In this document: one piece after another, positions 7,304 through 14,480 of the stretch
Layout of the letters: every line of letters starts with the position of its first letter
Position numbering within the stretch: the stretch's first letter is position 1
Source of the DNA: Rheinheimera mesophila
GTDB taxonomy: Bacteria; Pseudomonadota; Gammaproteobacteria; Enterobacterales; Alteromonadaceae
Assembly (NCBI RefSeq): GCF_000986865.1
Contig: NZ_LAVS01000002.1
Span: 62,001 to 126,000 of the forward strand
DNA length: 64,000 nt
Reading direction: 5' to 3'
Program-made: the position numbers and the translations under genes
The notes under the pieces: model-generated
Seen by the model: only the letters and a program-made list of their open reading frames with translations
Told to the model about the DNA's origin: nothing
Databases searched by the model: none

Positions 7304-9535
7304 ATGAAATCAGTTTATTTGCTCAGCAGCTTAACGCTGGCCATTAGTTTCGCCACTCTGGCCGACGAAGGCCAATGGCAACCGCATCAACTATCTGAAT
7401 TACAAAATGAATTAACCGCCAAAGGTATTGAAATACCAGGCAAACAACTGGCTGATTTAAGCCAGTACCCTATGAACGCCATTGTTAGCCTGGGTTATTG
7501 TTCGGCCTCTTTTGTGTCGCCCAAAGGCCTGGTAGTGACCAACCATCACTGTGCCTACAACGCGATACAGAACAACTCGACTAAAGACAATAACCTGATA
7601 GAGAAAGGCTTTTTAGCCAAGACTATGGCGGAAGAATTACCAGCAGGGCCACAGGAACGGTTGTATATCACCGAAGCTGTAACCGATGTAACGGCACAAG
7701 TGATAGGCTCTCTATCTGCAGATTTATCCGGTAAAGAGCGGTATGAAGCGATAGAAGCCAACCGCAAAGCCTTGATTAAAGACTGTGAAAGCGATGCCAA
7801 CTACCGCTGCTCTGTGGTGAGTTTTCACCATGGTATGGAATACTTTCAAATAAAACAGTTAATGTTGCAGGATGTGCGTTTGGTCTATGCGCCGTCTGAA
7901 TCAGTCGGCAACTACGGCGGCGATATCGACAACTTCGAATACCCACGTCACACTGGGGATTACACCTTTATCCGTGGTTATGTCGGCAAAGACGGCAAAC
8001 CTGCGCCTTATTCAGTGGATAACGTACCTTACCAGAGCAAAAACTTCCTAAAAGTAAATGCCAGTGGTGTACGCCAGGGCGATGGTATTTTATTGGCCGG
8101 TTACCCTGGCCAGACTAGCCGTTATCGTCTAGCCGATGAAATCTCTTTTGCCGCCGACTGGCAATACCCGGCTCAGGTAAAAACCTATCAACAAATGATC
8201 AACACCATAGACCGCTTAAGCGCGGCTGACGGCGATTTAAAAGTGAAATATGCCTCCACTGTCAAAGGTCATAACAACCGCATGAAGAAGCTACAAGGCT
8301 TATTGGACGGTTTTAAAGCAACAGATATTCAGGCCATTAAAGAAACTCAGGAAAACGCTTTAGTGCACTGGATTAAAGCGGATGCAGCGCGTGCGCCTTA
8401 CCAGCAAAGTATTGAGGCATTAAAGCAGGTGATAGACGCCGAACAGGCTTTTACCCAACAAACTTATTACTTTGAAGCCGCCAAACGCAGTGATGTATTA
8501 CAAGCCGCTCTATTGCTGTACCGCTTAGCACAGGAAAACCAAAAGCCGGACGCGAAACGCGAGATGGGCTTTCAGCAACGTGATTTAAAAATGATTGAAG
8601 GCCGTTTAGCCCGGATGGAAAAAAGTTTCCACCCTACTATGGATATCGCCATTTGGTCCGAACAGTTAGCCGAGTATTTAGCTCAGCCTGATGCAGTACG
8701 TGTTGCCGAATTAGACGCCGTTTTAGGATTAACTGCTGGCATGACGCAAGCACAGGTGGCAGAAAAAATTACAGCGCTGTACCCACAAAGCAGTTTAACC
8801 AGCACCGAAGGCCGTAAAGCCTGGCTGGGTAAAGCTCCGGCCGATTTTGCCCAAAGTGCAGACCCCTTTATTCGTATTGCAGTGGCTATTTCTGACAAAA
8901 ACCTGGCATTAGAGGCACAGGAGAAAGAGTTAAAAGGCCAATTATCCCAGGTACGCCCGGCGTATATGCAGGCCATTATTGCTTACAACAAAGCGCAGGG
9001 AAAACCAGTGTATCCGGATGCCAACAGCACTTTGCGTATTACCTATGGCACAGTCGACGGTTATCCGGCCAAAGACGGTGTGTATAAAACGCCATTTACT
9101 TCGGTCAAAGGCTTAATCGCCAAACGCCAGGCAGATTACCCCTTTAACGCACCACAAAACTTAGTGGATGCCTATCAGTCTGGTAAAACTGCAGGTTATT
9201 TTTATGCCGACCTGGCAGCCCAAAGCAAAGAGCCGTGGTTTTGCGGCATTTTTAACTGTCCAAAAACCGATGTTAAAGCCTTTAACTCAGTACCGGTCAA
9301 CTTTTTATCCAGTGCCGATACCACAGGCGGCAACTCAGGCTCAGCAGTAATGAACGGCAAAGGCGAATTAGTCGGCTTAAACTTCGATTCTACTTATGAG
9401 TCCATCACCAAAGACTGGTACTTCAATCCGGAAATCACCCGCGCTATCCATGTCGATATTCGCTACGTATTGTGGATGATGCAATACGTTGATAACGCTG
9501 ATAATTTATTGGCGGAGATGGAAATAGTCCGCTAA
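7304..9535 (+). CDS. S46 family dipeptidyl-peptidase (DPP7/DPP11-like)
   Basis: A secreted serine exopeptidase of 743 residues that removes dipeptides from the N-terminus of peptides in the periplasm. A signal peptide covers residues 1-20 (SFATLA/DE). The chymotrypsin-like triad is visible as NHHC (about 80-83), NYGGDIDNFEYPRHTGD for the aspartate, and TTGGNSGSAV with the nucleophile at about Ser678. The position that separates DPP7 (Gly) from DPP11 (Arg) follows NFD and here reads Ser (about 696), so specificity cannot be assigned. The start at 7304 has AAGGGATCCT before it; the in-frame ATG at 7271 has no such site. The gene is monocistronic with a downstream hairpin. Confidence 0.92.
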   Translation: MKSVYLLSSLTLAISFATLADEGQWQPHQLSELQNELTAKGIEIPGKQLADLSQYPMNAIVSLGYCSASFVSPKGLVVTNHHCAYNAIQNNSTKDNNLIEKGFLAKTMAEELPAGPQERLYITEAVTDVTAQVIGSLSADLSGKERYEAIEANRKALIKDCESDANYRCSVVSFHHGMEYFQIKQLMLQDVRLVYAPSESVGNYGGDIDNFEYPRHTGDYTFIRGYVGKDGKPAPYSVDNVPYQSKNFLKVNASGVRQGDGILLAGYPGQTSRYRLADEISFAADWQYPAQVKTYQQMINTIDRLSAADGDLKVKYASTVKGHNNRMKKLQGLLDGFKATDIQAIKETQENALVHWIKADAARAPYQQSIEALKQVIDAEQAFTQQTYYFEAAKRSDVLQAALLLYRLAQENQKPDAKREMGFQQRDLKMIEGRLARMEKSFHPTMDIAIWSEQLAEYLAQPDAVRVAELDAVLGLTAGMTQAQVAEKITALYPQSSLTSTEGRKAWLGKAPADFAQSADPFIRIAVAISDKNLALEAQEKELKGQLSQVRPAYMQAIIAYNKAQGKPVYPDANSTLRITYGTVDGYPAKDGVYKTPFTSVKGLIAKRQADYPFNAPQNLVDAYQSGKTAGYFYADLAAQSKEPWFCGIFNCPKTDVKAFNSVPVNFLSSADTTGGNSGSAVMNGKGELVGLNFDSTYESITKDWYFNPEITRAIHVDIRYVLWMMQYVDNADNLLAEMEIVR

Positions 9536-9559
9536 GGATCAGAACCATATTTACTGTAG

Positions 9560-9580
9560 GGGAGGGCTTTATGCCCTCCC
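9560..9580. terminator. Hairpin terminator between S46 peptidase and integrase
   Basis: GGGAGGGC (9560-9567) pairs with GCCCTCCC (9573-9580) around a 5-base loop, followed by a short T-rich stretch. It lies between the convergent S46 peptidase and intI stop codons. Confidence 0.75.
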
Positions 9581-9611
9581 GTTTCATATTCACGCATAAC
9601 CATCAGAACCT

Positions 9612-10583
9612 TCACCCATTCAGCAACAAAGACAACGGACTTTTCACCGCATTACCACCTCGATTTAATACATGGGTATAAATTTGTGTGGTCTTCACAT
9701 CGCTATGACCGAGTTGTTCTTGTACTGTACGAATATCAGTACCGGACTCTAAGAGGTGGGTGGCGAACGAGTGCCTTAATGTATGGCACGTCACATTCTT
9801 TGATACTTTCGCCAATCGAGCCGCCACTTTTATAGCCCTGCGCACCGTAGTTTCATCCAGATGATGCCGACGGATAAGTTTAGATTCGGGATCAAGGCTA
9901 AGCTGGTTGGACGGAAATAAATAGTGCCAGCCAATTTCTTTTGGTGCTGCCGGATATTTTCTGGCCAAAGCAAAAGGCAGCCAGACTCCGGCATAAGATG
10001 GGTTGTGCAGATCAGTCTGAAAATGCTGTTTTACATGTTCTATTTGCAGTTTCAAAGCAGGAATAAGCTCAGGCGCTAAGGTAACTCTGCGGTTTTTATT
10101 ACCTTTACCCTGCCACACCAGCACAGACAAATAATCAAAATCAATATCCTGCACCCGCAGCCGAACTGCTTCCATTAAACGCAAGCCACTGCCATACATC
10201 AGTTGCGCTAATAACTTGTATTTGGGCTCAATCAAAGCAAGTAACTGCTGAACCTCAACGCGGGTTAGTACTACAGGCAGTTTTTGTGCAACTTGGGCTT
10301 TATTAAAATTAAGGTTTAGCGACAGTGGCCGCAAAATAATATGCCGGTATAAAAAACTCAGTGCATTTAAAGCAGTAGCCTGAGTTTTAATAGCCACAGT
10401 GCGTTGATTGGAGAGGTAAGATAGGAAGTTTTCTACATCGGTATCAGATAGCTGATTCGGGTGCTGCTTGTGATGAAACAAAATGTAGAACCGAATCCAA
10501 TACAAATAGGTTTCCACTGTACGCTTGGCATAACGCCGCGACACCATAAACTCTCTGACGTAATCCAAAAAAGGCGATGCCAT
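9612..10583 (-). CDS. intI: Integron integrase (IntI-type tyrosine recombinase)
   Basis: A 323-residue site-specific recombinase that catalyses attI x attC insertion and attC x attC excision of gene cassettes. The N-terminal SAM-like DNA-binding domain covers about residues 1-90. Catalytic residues are visible: Arg135 in GSGLRLMEA, Lys at about 160, His267 and Arg270 in CHTLRHSFATH, His293 in LGHSD and Tyr302 in TQIYTHV. The extra patch that separates IntI from XerC/XerD is present: RKYPAAPKEIGWHYLFPS (about 208-225). AGGAGG precedes the ATG. Orientation opposite to the cassettes is the normal integron layout. A LexA box upstream predicts SOS induction. No truncation or frameshift is visible, so the enzyme should be active. 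Confidence 0.96.
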   Translation of the reverse strand: MASPFLDYVREFMVSRRYAKRTVETYLYWIRFYILFHHKQHPNQLSDTDVENFLSYLSNQRTVAIKTQATALNALSFLYRHIILRPLSLNLNFNKAQVAQKLPVVLTRVEVQQLLALIEPKYKLLAQLMYGSGLRLMEAVRLRVQDIDFDYLSVLVWQGKGNKNRRVTLAPELIPALKLQIEHVKQHFQTDLHNPSYAGVWLPFALARKYPAAPKEIGWHYLFPSNQLSLDPESKLIRRHHLDETTVRRAIKVAARLAKVSKNVTCHTLRHSFATHLLESGTDIRTVQEQLGHSDVKTTQIYTHVLNRGGNAVKSPLSLLLNG

Positions 10584-10600
10584 TTTTTCCTCCTGAATAA

Positions 10601-10616
10601 CTGTTTAAATAAACAG
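10601..10616. promoter_or_regulatory. LexA (SOS) box upstream of intI
   Basis: CTGTTTAAATAAACAG is an exact CTG-N10-CAG LexA operator whose core is itself close to a perfect palindrome. It ends 18 bases from the intI start codon. SOS control of intI is established for Vibrio and class 1 integrons, and this site matches that arrangement. Confidence 0.88.
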
Positions 10617-10668
10617 TGGTTCAGTTTGAGTAAAAAATCCACCAACTAGCGTACAGGCTGTATAGATT

Positions 10669-10697
10669 TTGTCGGGGATAAATTTATGGATTTTAGA
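10669..10697 (+). promoter_or_regulatory. Possible cassette promoter (Pc candidate)
   Basis: TTGTCG (10669-10674) and TTTAGA (10692-10697) are separated by 17 bases and point into the cassette array. A second weak candidate is TTGAAA at 10706-10711 with TAGTTT at 10729-10734. Integrons usually carry an outward promoter here, but neither match is strong, so this is only a suggestion. Confidence 0.25.
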
Positions 10698-10759
10698 AAA
10701 AGTTGTTGAAATAGAGATACATCAGCGTTAGTTTGGTATGAGTAAAAATCAGGAAAGAA

Positions 10760-10812
10760 GGCAGAAAAATGTTCGACTTGCGGGCAGAAAACCTTCTATT
10801 AAATTGTTATGT
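10760..10812 (+). other. attI-like primary recombination site
   Basis: The crossover core is GTTATGT at 10806-10812, with strand exchange expected between 10806 and 10807. It is identified because the first cassette's attC begins with the complementary core ACATAAC, and complementarity extends to AAACATAA/TTATGTTT. Upstream are two direct repeats of GGCAGAAAA (10760-10768 and 10783-10791), 23 bases apart, which may be the integrase-binding direct repeats found in characterised attI sites. The stretch from the LexA box to this site carries no convincing gene. Confidence 0.7.
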
Positions 10813-10825
10813 TTGAGAGGGGCCA

Positions 10826-11035
10826 TTGTTTAGCAAACAGTTTTTCCAAGCTTTGATTTGGATTGAAATGACCCCTTTTGTTTTATGTCTGTTTTTAGGC
10901 GTAATCCATTTGTTTAAGTACGATCTTTGGGTCTCGTTTAAGGTCTGGTTGTTTACATTCGTTTTTTTACAGCCATTTTTCCTTGTACCAAAGTGGCGCT
11001 TACTAAAATCTTTAGCAAAGGGTAATCGTTTGTGA
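10826..11035 (+). CDS. Cassette 1: small hydrophobic protein, unknown
   Basis: A predicted 69-residue protein with two hydrophobic segments (about residues 14-31 and 36-54) and a basic C-terminus (KWRLLKSLAKGNRL), which suggests a small inner-membrane hairpin. The frame opens with TTG close behind AGAGGGG; the spacing is short, so the start is uncertain. It is the only plus-strand frame filling the cassette next to attI, and genes in this position are usually the best expressed. No family is recognised. Confidence 0.45.
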   Translation: MFSKQFFQALIWIEMTPFVLCLFLGVIHLFKYDLWVSFKVWLFTFVFLQPFFLVPKWRLLKSLAKGNRL

Positions 11036-11048
11036 ACTACACCATAAA

Positions 11049-11126
11049 ACATAACAAGCCGCGTCATTTGCAGCCTTCGGCTGCGGCGACGCTCACATGT
11101 TCGCGCGCTTGCGCGGGACGTTAGGT
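11049..11126 (+). other. attC1 recombination site
   Basis: R'' ACATAAC (11049-11055), R' GTTAGGT (11120-11126), 78 bases. The interior contains GCAGCCTTCGGCTGC and GCGCGCTTGCGCG hairpins. It belongs to the same sequence group as attC4 and attC12 (shared GACGCTCACA and TTCGCGCGC). Confidence 0.9.
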
Positions 11127-11142
11127 GTGTGAAATAGGTCGC

Positions 11143-11502
11143 ATGGATAAGCCAGATTGGGTAACGAATGAAGCATCGTGGATAAAGACTTGCAAAAAGG
11201 TCGTGGCGCGTGCCCGGGACTTAGAAGAAAACCGAATCGGTGTAATTGTCTGTGCTCGCGAAATGTGTAAGTTAGCGTTTTGGTTACGCGCAGAAGATGA
11301 TCAAGACTTTAAGGTTTTTCGGGATATCGACTCTGATAGTGCTCATCTTCCGGCAGGCCAAGAGCGTCAGCGTTGGGCGCAATCTGCACTGCAAAGAGAA
11401 GATGTAAAAATCGCAGAGGTTGAGAACGCATGGCATAGTGCGGCTATTAAGGCTGCACAATCATTGAAGCAAAAGTATGAAAGTCACGAAAAACACACCT
11501 AA
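11143..11502 (+). CDS. Cassette 2: hypothetical soluble protein
   Basis: A predicted 119-residue hydrophilic protein starting MDKPDWVTNEASWIKTC. It is probably largely helical, with a charged C-terminal helix (AAIKAAQSLKQKYESHEK). There are no membrane segments and no recognisable motif. The ATG at 11143 is preferred to the in-frame GTG at 11125, because the latter lies inside the attC core of the previous cassette. The TAA stop is supplied by the R'' core of its own attC. The function is unknown. Confidence 0.6.
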   Translation: MDKPDWVTNEASWIKTCKKVVARARDLEENRIGVIVCAREMCKLAFWLRAEDDQDFKVFRDIDSDSAHLPAGQERQRWAQSALQREDVKIAEVENAWHSAAIKAAQSLKQKYESHEKHT

Positions 11503-11571
11503 CAAGGCGGTCAATGGCGCCTACGGCTGGACAAAGTGCTGTGCACTTTGCCCATTACCTTGTCGTTAGGC
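11497..11571 (+). other. attC2 recombination site
   Basis: R'' ACCTAAC (11497-11503), R' GTTAGGC (11565-11571), 75 bases. The interior contains the palindrome CAAAGTGCTGTGCACTTTG. R'' with its left neighbours (CACACCTAAC) is fully complementary to the first bases of cassette 2 (TTAGGTGTG). Confidence 0.9.
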
Positions 11572-11586
11572 AGTAAGGAGCCATTA

Positions 11587-12018
11587 TTGAACTGGAAGAT
11601 TATTGTTATCCACGCTCTTCTGTTACTGATGGCCGGTATCGCTTCCGGCATCTTTGAATTTCATCCATCATCATTTTCTCCTGATGCGGTGTTGTTCAAT
11701 TACTTTCTGAATCATTGCATCATGCTGCTCGTGTACATGGCTATCTTTGCTCACATCACTTACAGAACAGATCAGTATCCTGTCGCTCATACGCTTCTTG
11801 CTCTTTTGCTTAGCGATGAAGTCGCATCTGCACTATTGGCGTTTTCACTATCGTATTTGGGAGCTGAACCGGAGCCTATTCGACCGCTTCAATTTCTGGT
11901 ATTCGAATACATTTCTTTGCTTGGAGTGCTATTCGCAGGTATCAAGGCTGGAATAAGTCTCAAACATCGAAAATTGTTAAGGTCAGCGAGGGGCAGCAGT
12001 GCATCAACTAATGCCTAA
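11587..12018 (+). CDS. Cassette 3: predicted multi-pass membrane protein
   Basis: A 143-residue protein with about four hydrophobic segments (roughly residues 4-22, 38-56, 68-88 and 102-122) and a basic tail (KHRKLLRSARG). A TTG at 11587 is taken as the start because a strong AAGGAG lies 6 bases upstream and every upstream in-frame start falls inside the previous attC. The TAA stop is embedded in the R'' core of attC3. The family is not recognised, and no catalytic residues stand out. Confidence 0.6.
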   Translation: MNWKIIVIHALLLLMAGIASGIFEFHPSSFSPDAVLFNYFLNHCIMLLVYMAIFAHITYRTDQYPVAHTLLALLLSDEVASALLAFSLSYLGAEPEPIRPLQFLVFEYISLLGVLFAGIKAGISLKHRKLLRSARGSSASTNA

Positions 12019-12105
12019 CAAGCAAATGTTAATCGCCCACGCTACGCATGGGCTGCGACGGCAAAACGCATGCGCGTTTTCCCGCGCTAAATTTGGTAGT
12101 TATGT
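12013..12105 (+). other. attC3 recombination site
   Basis: R'' GCCTAAC (12013-12019), R' GTTATGT (12099-12105), 93 bases. The interior holds GCCCACGCTACGCATGGGC and AACGCATGCGCGTT hairpins. It shares CCGCGCTAAATTTGG with attC7. Confidence 0.9.
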
Positions 12106-12118
12106 GTAAGGATGCTTC

Positions 12119-12424
12119 GTGAAGACCGTAGTTTTATACGGATTTGAAGGTCAGTTTGTAGGTGGTAATGAATACGATTACAACCATCCTGAATTGCATC
12201 ATGTCCATAAATGCATATTATTTTTGGCTCAGGACAATGAAAATCCGGATTTTGAATTCGCGACTACGGAATGCTCAAAGTTTGGCTTTGCCAACTTGAA
12301 AAATCTCACTGGTAAGCCGCTAAAGGTTGATGTACTGAATACAGACAGTTTTCGCGGTTTTACTGGTTTCTACGAAGAAGCATTAAACGAGGGTAGCTCA
12401 ATTGTTTACTACCCAAACACATAA
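12119..12424 (+). CDS. Cassette 4: hypothetical soluble protein
   Basis: A 101-residue acidic protein starting at GTG 12119 with AAGGATG upstream. It contains VLYGFEGQFVGGNEYDYNHPELHH near the N-terminus and ends IVYYPNT. There is no signal peptide or membrane segment. The composition (aromatic and acidic, with mixed strands) suggests a small globular alpha/beta protein, but no family is recognised. The stop codon lies within the R'' core of attC4. Confidence 0.6.
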   Translation: MKTVVLYGFEGQFVGGNEYDYNHPELHHVHKCILFLAQDNENPDFEFATTECSKFGFANLKNLTGKPLKVDVLNTDSFRGFTGFYEEALNEGSSIVYYPNT

Positions 12425-12497
12425 CAAACCACGGCATTCGGGGCCTGCGGCCCCTGCGACGCTCACAAGTTCGCGCGCATGCGCGGGGCGATTAGGC
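12419..12497 (+). other. attC4 recombination site with atypical R' core
   Basis: R'' is ACATAAC (12419-12425). The expected R' reads ATTAGGC (12491-12497) instead of GTTAGGC. The preceding GGGGCG matches attC12, so an inserted A or a changed base now stands where the crossover G should be. The interior has GGGGCCTGCGGCCCC and GCGCGCATGCGCG hairpins. Confidence 0.8.
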
Positions 12498-12505
12498 AGT
12501 TACAA

Positions 12506-12820
12506 ATGCTGACTCGAAGCCAGTCATTATTTAAAAGATCGCTTTTGGTTATAGCCATTGTCGCGTCGTATCTATTAATTCTTCGCGGAGCAATTGGTTT
12601 CTTTCATCCAAAATTTGGTGAGTTACTTGTACTGGTAAATTACGTAGCAGGCAAAAACGCAATGTTTTGGGTGCTTATACATATATCTTCGCCAACTTAC
12701 GATTTTCTAGTCCACTCAGTCTGGGGAAATGGTACCGCATTTTTTACTTTGCTTTTTTGCATTTTTCTATTGGCAGTGGTTTTAACAAAGCCCAAAACTA
12801 AACGTGGCACAAATGCCTAA
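12506..12820 (+). CDS. Cassette 5: predicted membrane protein
   Basis: A 104-residue protein starting MLTRSQSLFKRSLL, with hydrophobic segments at about residues 13-33, 38-52 and 73-93 and a basic tail (KPKTKRGTNA). The ATG at 12506 is used because the longer frame from 12479 would start inside attC4. The ribosome-binding site is weak. The stop is embedded in the R'' core of attC5. No family is recognised. Confidence 0.55.
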   Translation: MLTRSQSLFKRSLLVIAIVASYLLILRGAIGFFHPKFGELLVLVNYVAGKNAMFWVLIHISSPTYDFLVHSVWGNGTAFFTLLFCIFLLAVVLTKPKTKRGTNA

Positions 12821-12895
12821 CAAGCGCCTTAAACATCGCGGCCTGCGGCCGCTGGACTCGCAACAAGTTGCTCGCCGTTTAGGCGATAGTTATAC
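12815..12895 (+). other. attC5 recombination site
   Basis: R'' GCCTAAC (12815-12821), R' GTTATAC (12889-12895), 81 bases. The interior has GCGGCCTGCGGCCGC and GCAACAAGTTGC hairpins. It shares ACTCGCAACAAGTTGCTCGC with attC6. Confidence 0.9.
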
Positions 12896-12912
12896 ATTTA
12901 GGAGAGTTTAGT

Positions 12913-13191
12913 TTGAGTTCTGTAAAGCCACCCAAAAGCATTTTCTTCGCTGCGCTATGGATGTCACTGTCAGTTTTGGTTGCTTTAGCAAGCTATGTAG
13001 CACTTTTTGATAAAGCTCCGTTTGCCATGTTTGGGCTATTAGCGCTGTCAATTTTGCTTTTTGTCGTGGGGCTGCAGCGCACTGAGCGCTTTTCTGTAGA
13101 TCAGGATATTTTTAATAATCGGATTCGTATTCTAGGTTTTGCATCAGCTTTGTGCGGCATCGGTACTATTTTTTATGCAGCATCCTTATAA
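12913..13191 (+). CDS. Cassette 6: small membrane protein, unknown
   Basis: A 92-residue protein with hydrophobic segments at about residues 9-29, 33-53 and 72-91. A TTG at 12913 serves as start, preceded by AGGAGAG at good spacing. A polar stretch with RTERFSVDQDIFNNRIR separates the second and third segments. The stop lies just before R'' of attC6. No family is recognised. Confidence 0.55.
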   Translation: MSSVKPPKSIFFAALWMSLSVLVALASYVALFDKAPFAMFGLLALSILLFVVGLQRTERFSVDQDIFNNRIRILGFASALCGIGTIFYAASL

Positions 13192-13193
13192 AT

Positions 13194-13274
13194 GTATAAC
13201 AAACGCCATCAAAAACGCGCCCGTTGGGCGCTCGACTCGCAACAAGTTGCTCGCGTTTGTGGCGGGCGTTATGT
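13194..13274 (+). other. attC6 recombination site
   Basis: R'' GTATAAC (13194-13200), R' GTTATGT (13268-13274), 81 bases. R'' and its left flank AAAT pair with the first bases of cassette 6 (TTATACATTT). The interior has GCGCCCGTTGGGCGC and GCAACAAGTTGC hairpins. Confidence 0.9.
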
Positions 13275-13297
13275 GAATCTTTTAGAAAGGAGTTCGT

Positions 13298-13756
13298 GTG
13301 AAAAAACTATTTATCGCCCTGATGGGTTTTGTATTTTTCAGCTCTAATGTTTTGGCTGAAGAATTTGACTACGATGCTTTCGTTAAAGCTTATTACCATG
13401 CACAGGTGATGACTCAGCAACCGAACGCAACAAAAGAAGATGTTGAGCATTATTTGTCTTTTCTGACTGAGGACATTGGATACCAACATTTTCCGAATGC
13501 GCCTGATGATACGCGTGAACCAAATGGCAAGGCCATGATGCGTAAGGGAATGACTCATTATCTCGGTGCTCATACGGAATATCTGTCAGAGCTTATTGAC
13601 TACCAATACGGTCATAACGCAATTACTATCAAGCGTAAGTATTCAGGGAAAGGTAAAAGGGCAGATGGGTCAGACTTTAGTTACAGTAAAGTAGCGCTGG
13701 ATGTACTTGAGCTTGAAAACGGTAAAGTCTCCGTTATCCGTCAATACAGTGAATAA
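13298..13756 (+). CDS. Cassette 7: secreted SnoaL/NTF2-like protein
   Basis: A 152-residue protein with a clear signal peptide (MKKLFIALMGFVFFSSNVLA, cleavage before EEF). The mature part resembles the NTF2/SnoaL-like fold: FDYDAFVKAYYHAQ, HYLSFLTEDIGYQHFPNAP, and a C-terminal strand pair with KVALDVLELENGKVSVIRQYSE. Members are cone-shaped small-molecule binding or isomerase proteins; the ligand is unknown. Start GTG 13298 has AAAGGAG upstream. It is the only cassette product here with an obvious export signal. Confidence 0.7.
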   Translation: MKKLFIALMGFVFFSSNVLAEEFDYDAFVKAYYHAQVMTQQPNATKEDVEHYLSFLTEDIGYQHFPNAPDDTREPNGKAMMRKGMTHYLGAHTEYLSELIDYQYGHNAITIKRKYSGKGKRADGSDFSYSKVALDVLELENGKVSVIRQYSE

Positions 13757-13759
13757 TTC

Positions 13760-13850
13760 ACATAACAATCAAATTTTATCGCCAGCAAAAAGCACTGGCT
13801 GCGACGTAAATCCGCTGCGCGGCTTTCCGCGCTAAATTTGGGCGTTATGT
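13760..13850 (+). other. attC7 recombination site
   Basis: R'' ACATAAC (13760-13766), R' GTTATGT (13844-13850), 91 bases. R'' and its left flank (TTCACATAAC) pair with the cassette 7 start (TTATGTGAA). It shares CCGCGCTAAATTTGG with attC3. Confidence 0.9.
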
Positions 13851-13871
13851 GTTTTCAGAGGTATTAGTTTA

Positions 13872-14102
13872 ATGTCAAACGTCTTAAATGTGGTTAGGTT
13901 ACGGAATGCAAAATCGGATTTCAAAATGTTGGTTGTTTTGGCATTTTGCCTCGTGGCTATATCATTTTTTGTAATTGGTCTTGTGTATGCTCAAGCGCCA
14001 GAAATTGGCATTTTAGTTAAGCTTCTAGCAATTGTGGGTACTGTAAATATTGCTGTGGTTTTCTACATAATCAAAAAGTTCAATGCTTTATCAAACACAT
14101 AA
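13872..14102 (+). CDS. Cassette 8: small two-helix membrane protein, unknown
   Basis: A 76-residue protein with two hydrophobic helices (about residues 19-41 and 46-66), a short basic N-terminus (VVRLRNAKSDFK) and a basic tail (KKFNALSNT), consistent with a hairpin in the inner membrane. It starts at ATG with AGAGG upstream. The stop is embedded in R'' of attC8. No family is recognised. Confidence 0.55.
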   Translation: MSNVLNVVRLRNAKSDFKMLVVLAFCLVAISFFVIGLVYAQAPEIGILVKLLAIVGTVNIAVVFYIIKKFNALSNT

Positions 14103-14180
14103 CAAGGCGCTATTATCGCCGCTAGTGCGGCTTGGACGGCTTACGCTGCGCTCCAGCCGCCACAAAGCTTTGCGTTATGT
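14097..14180 (+). other. attC8 recombination site
   Basis: R'' ACATAAC (14097-14103), R' GTTATGT (14174-14180), 84 bases. R'' and its left flank AAAC pair with the first bases of cassette 8 (TTATGTGTTT). It resembles attC11 in its right half (TACGCTGCG and CAAAGC). Confidence 0.88.
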
Positions 14181-14195
14181 TTTAAGGAGAGACCG

Positions 14196-14477
14196 GTGTC
14201 GACTGGGATAAAAATTGACAACTGTAGGGGCGCAAAAATAATTGATTGCGGATTCTCTGGCCTTAGAACCGGTATTGATGTTTCTGATAGTGATGATATT
14301 CAAATCACGGGCGCAAGATTTTTGAATGTTAATACAGGGGTAAAGGCTAGAAGAGTTAGAGGATTAAAAGCCTCCAACTGTACAGATGATGCTAGCCAAA
14401 CGAACACATCGTTCAGTCTATCTGTTGGTGCAAAAATAGTCAGATGGTATATAGAGTACTTGAATGGTAGAGGGTAG
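14196..14477 (+). CDS. Cassette 9 first gene: short beta-helix-like protein
   Basis: A 93-residue protein starting at GTG with AAGGAGA upstream. It is built of short repeats of the type IKIDNCRGAKIIDCGFSGL, IDVSDSDDIQITGARFLNV and VKARRVRGLKASNCTDD, a periodicity of about 20-22 residues that suggests three coils of a right-handed parallel beta-helix (pectate-lyase-like). It is far shorter than enzymes of that fold and lacks catalytic residues, so it may be a structural or binding module. It is followed three bases later by a second gene in the same cassette. Confidence 0.55.
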   Translation: MSTGIKIDNCRGAKIIDCGFSGLRTGIDVSDSDDIQITGARFLNVNTGVKARRVRGLKASNCTDDASQTNTSFSLSVGAKIVRWYIEYLNGRG

Positions 14478-14480
14478 CGT

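Noticed and set aside
10807-11067. Open frame of 86 codons on the minus strand across cassette 1
   Set aside because: It runs through attC1 and against the array direction, and the plus-strand frame better fits a cassette gene.
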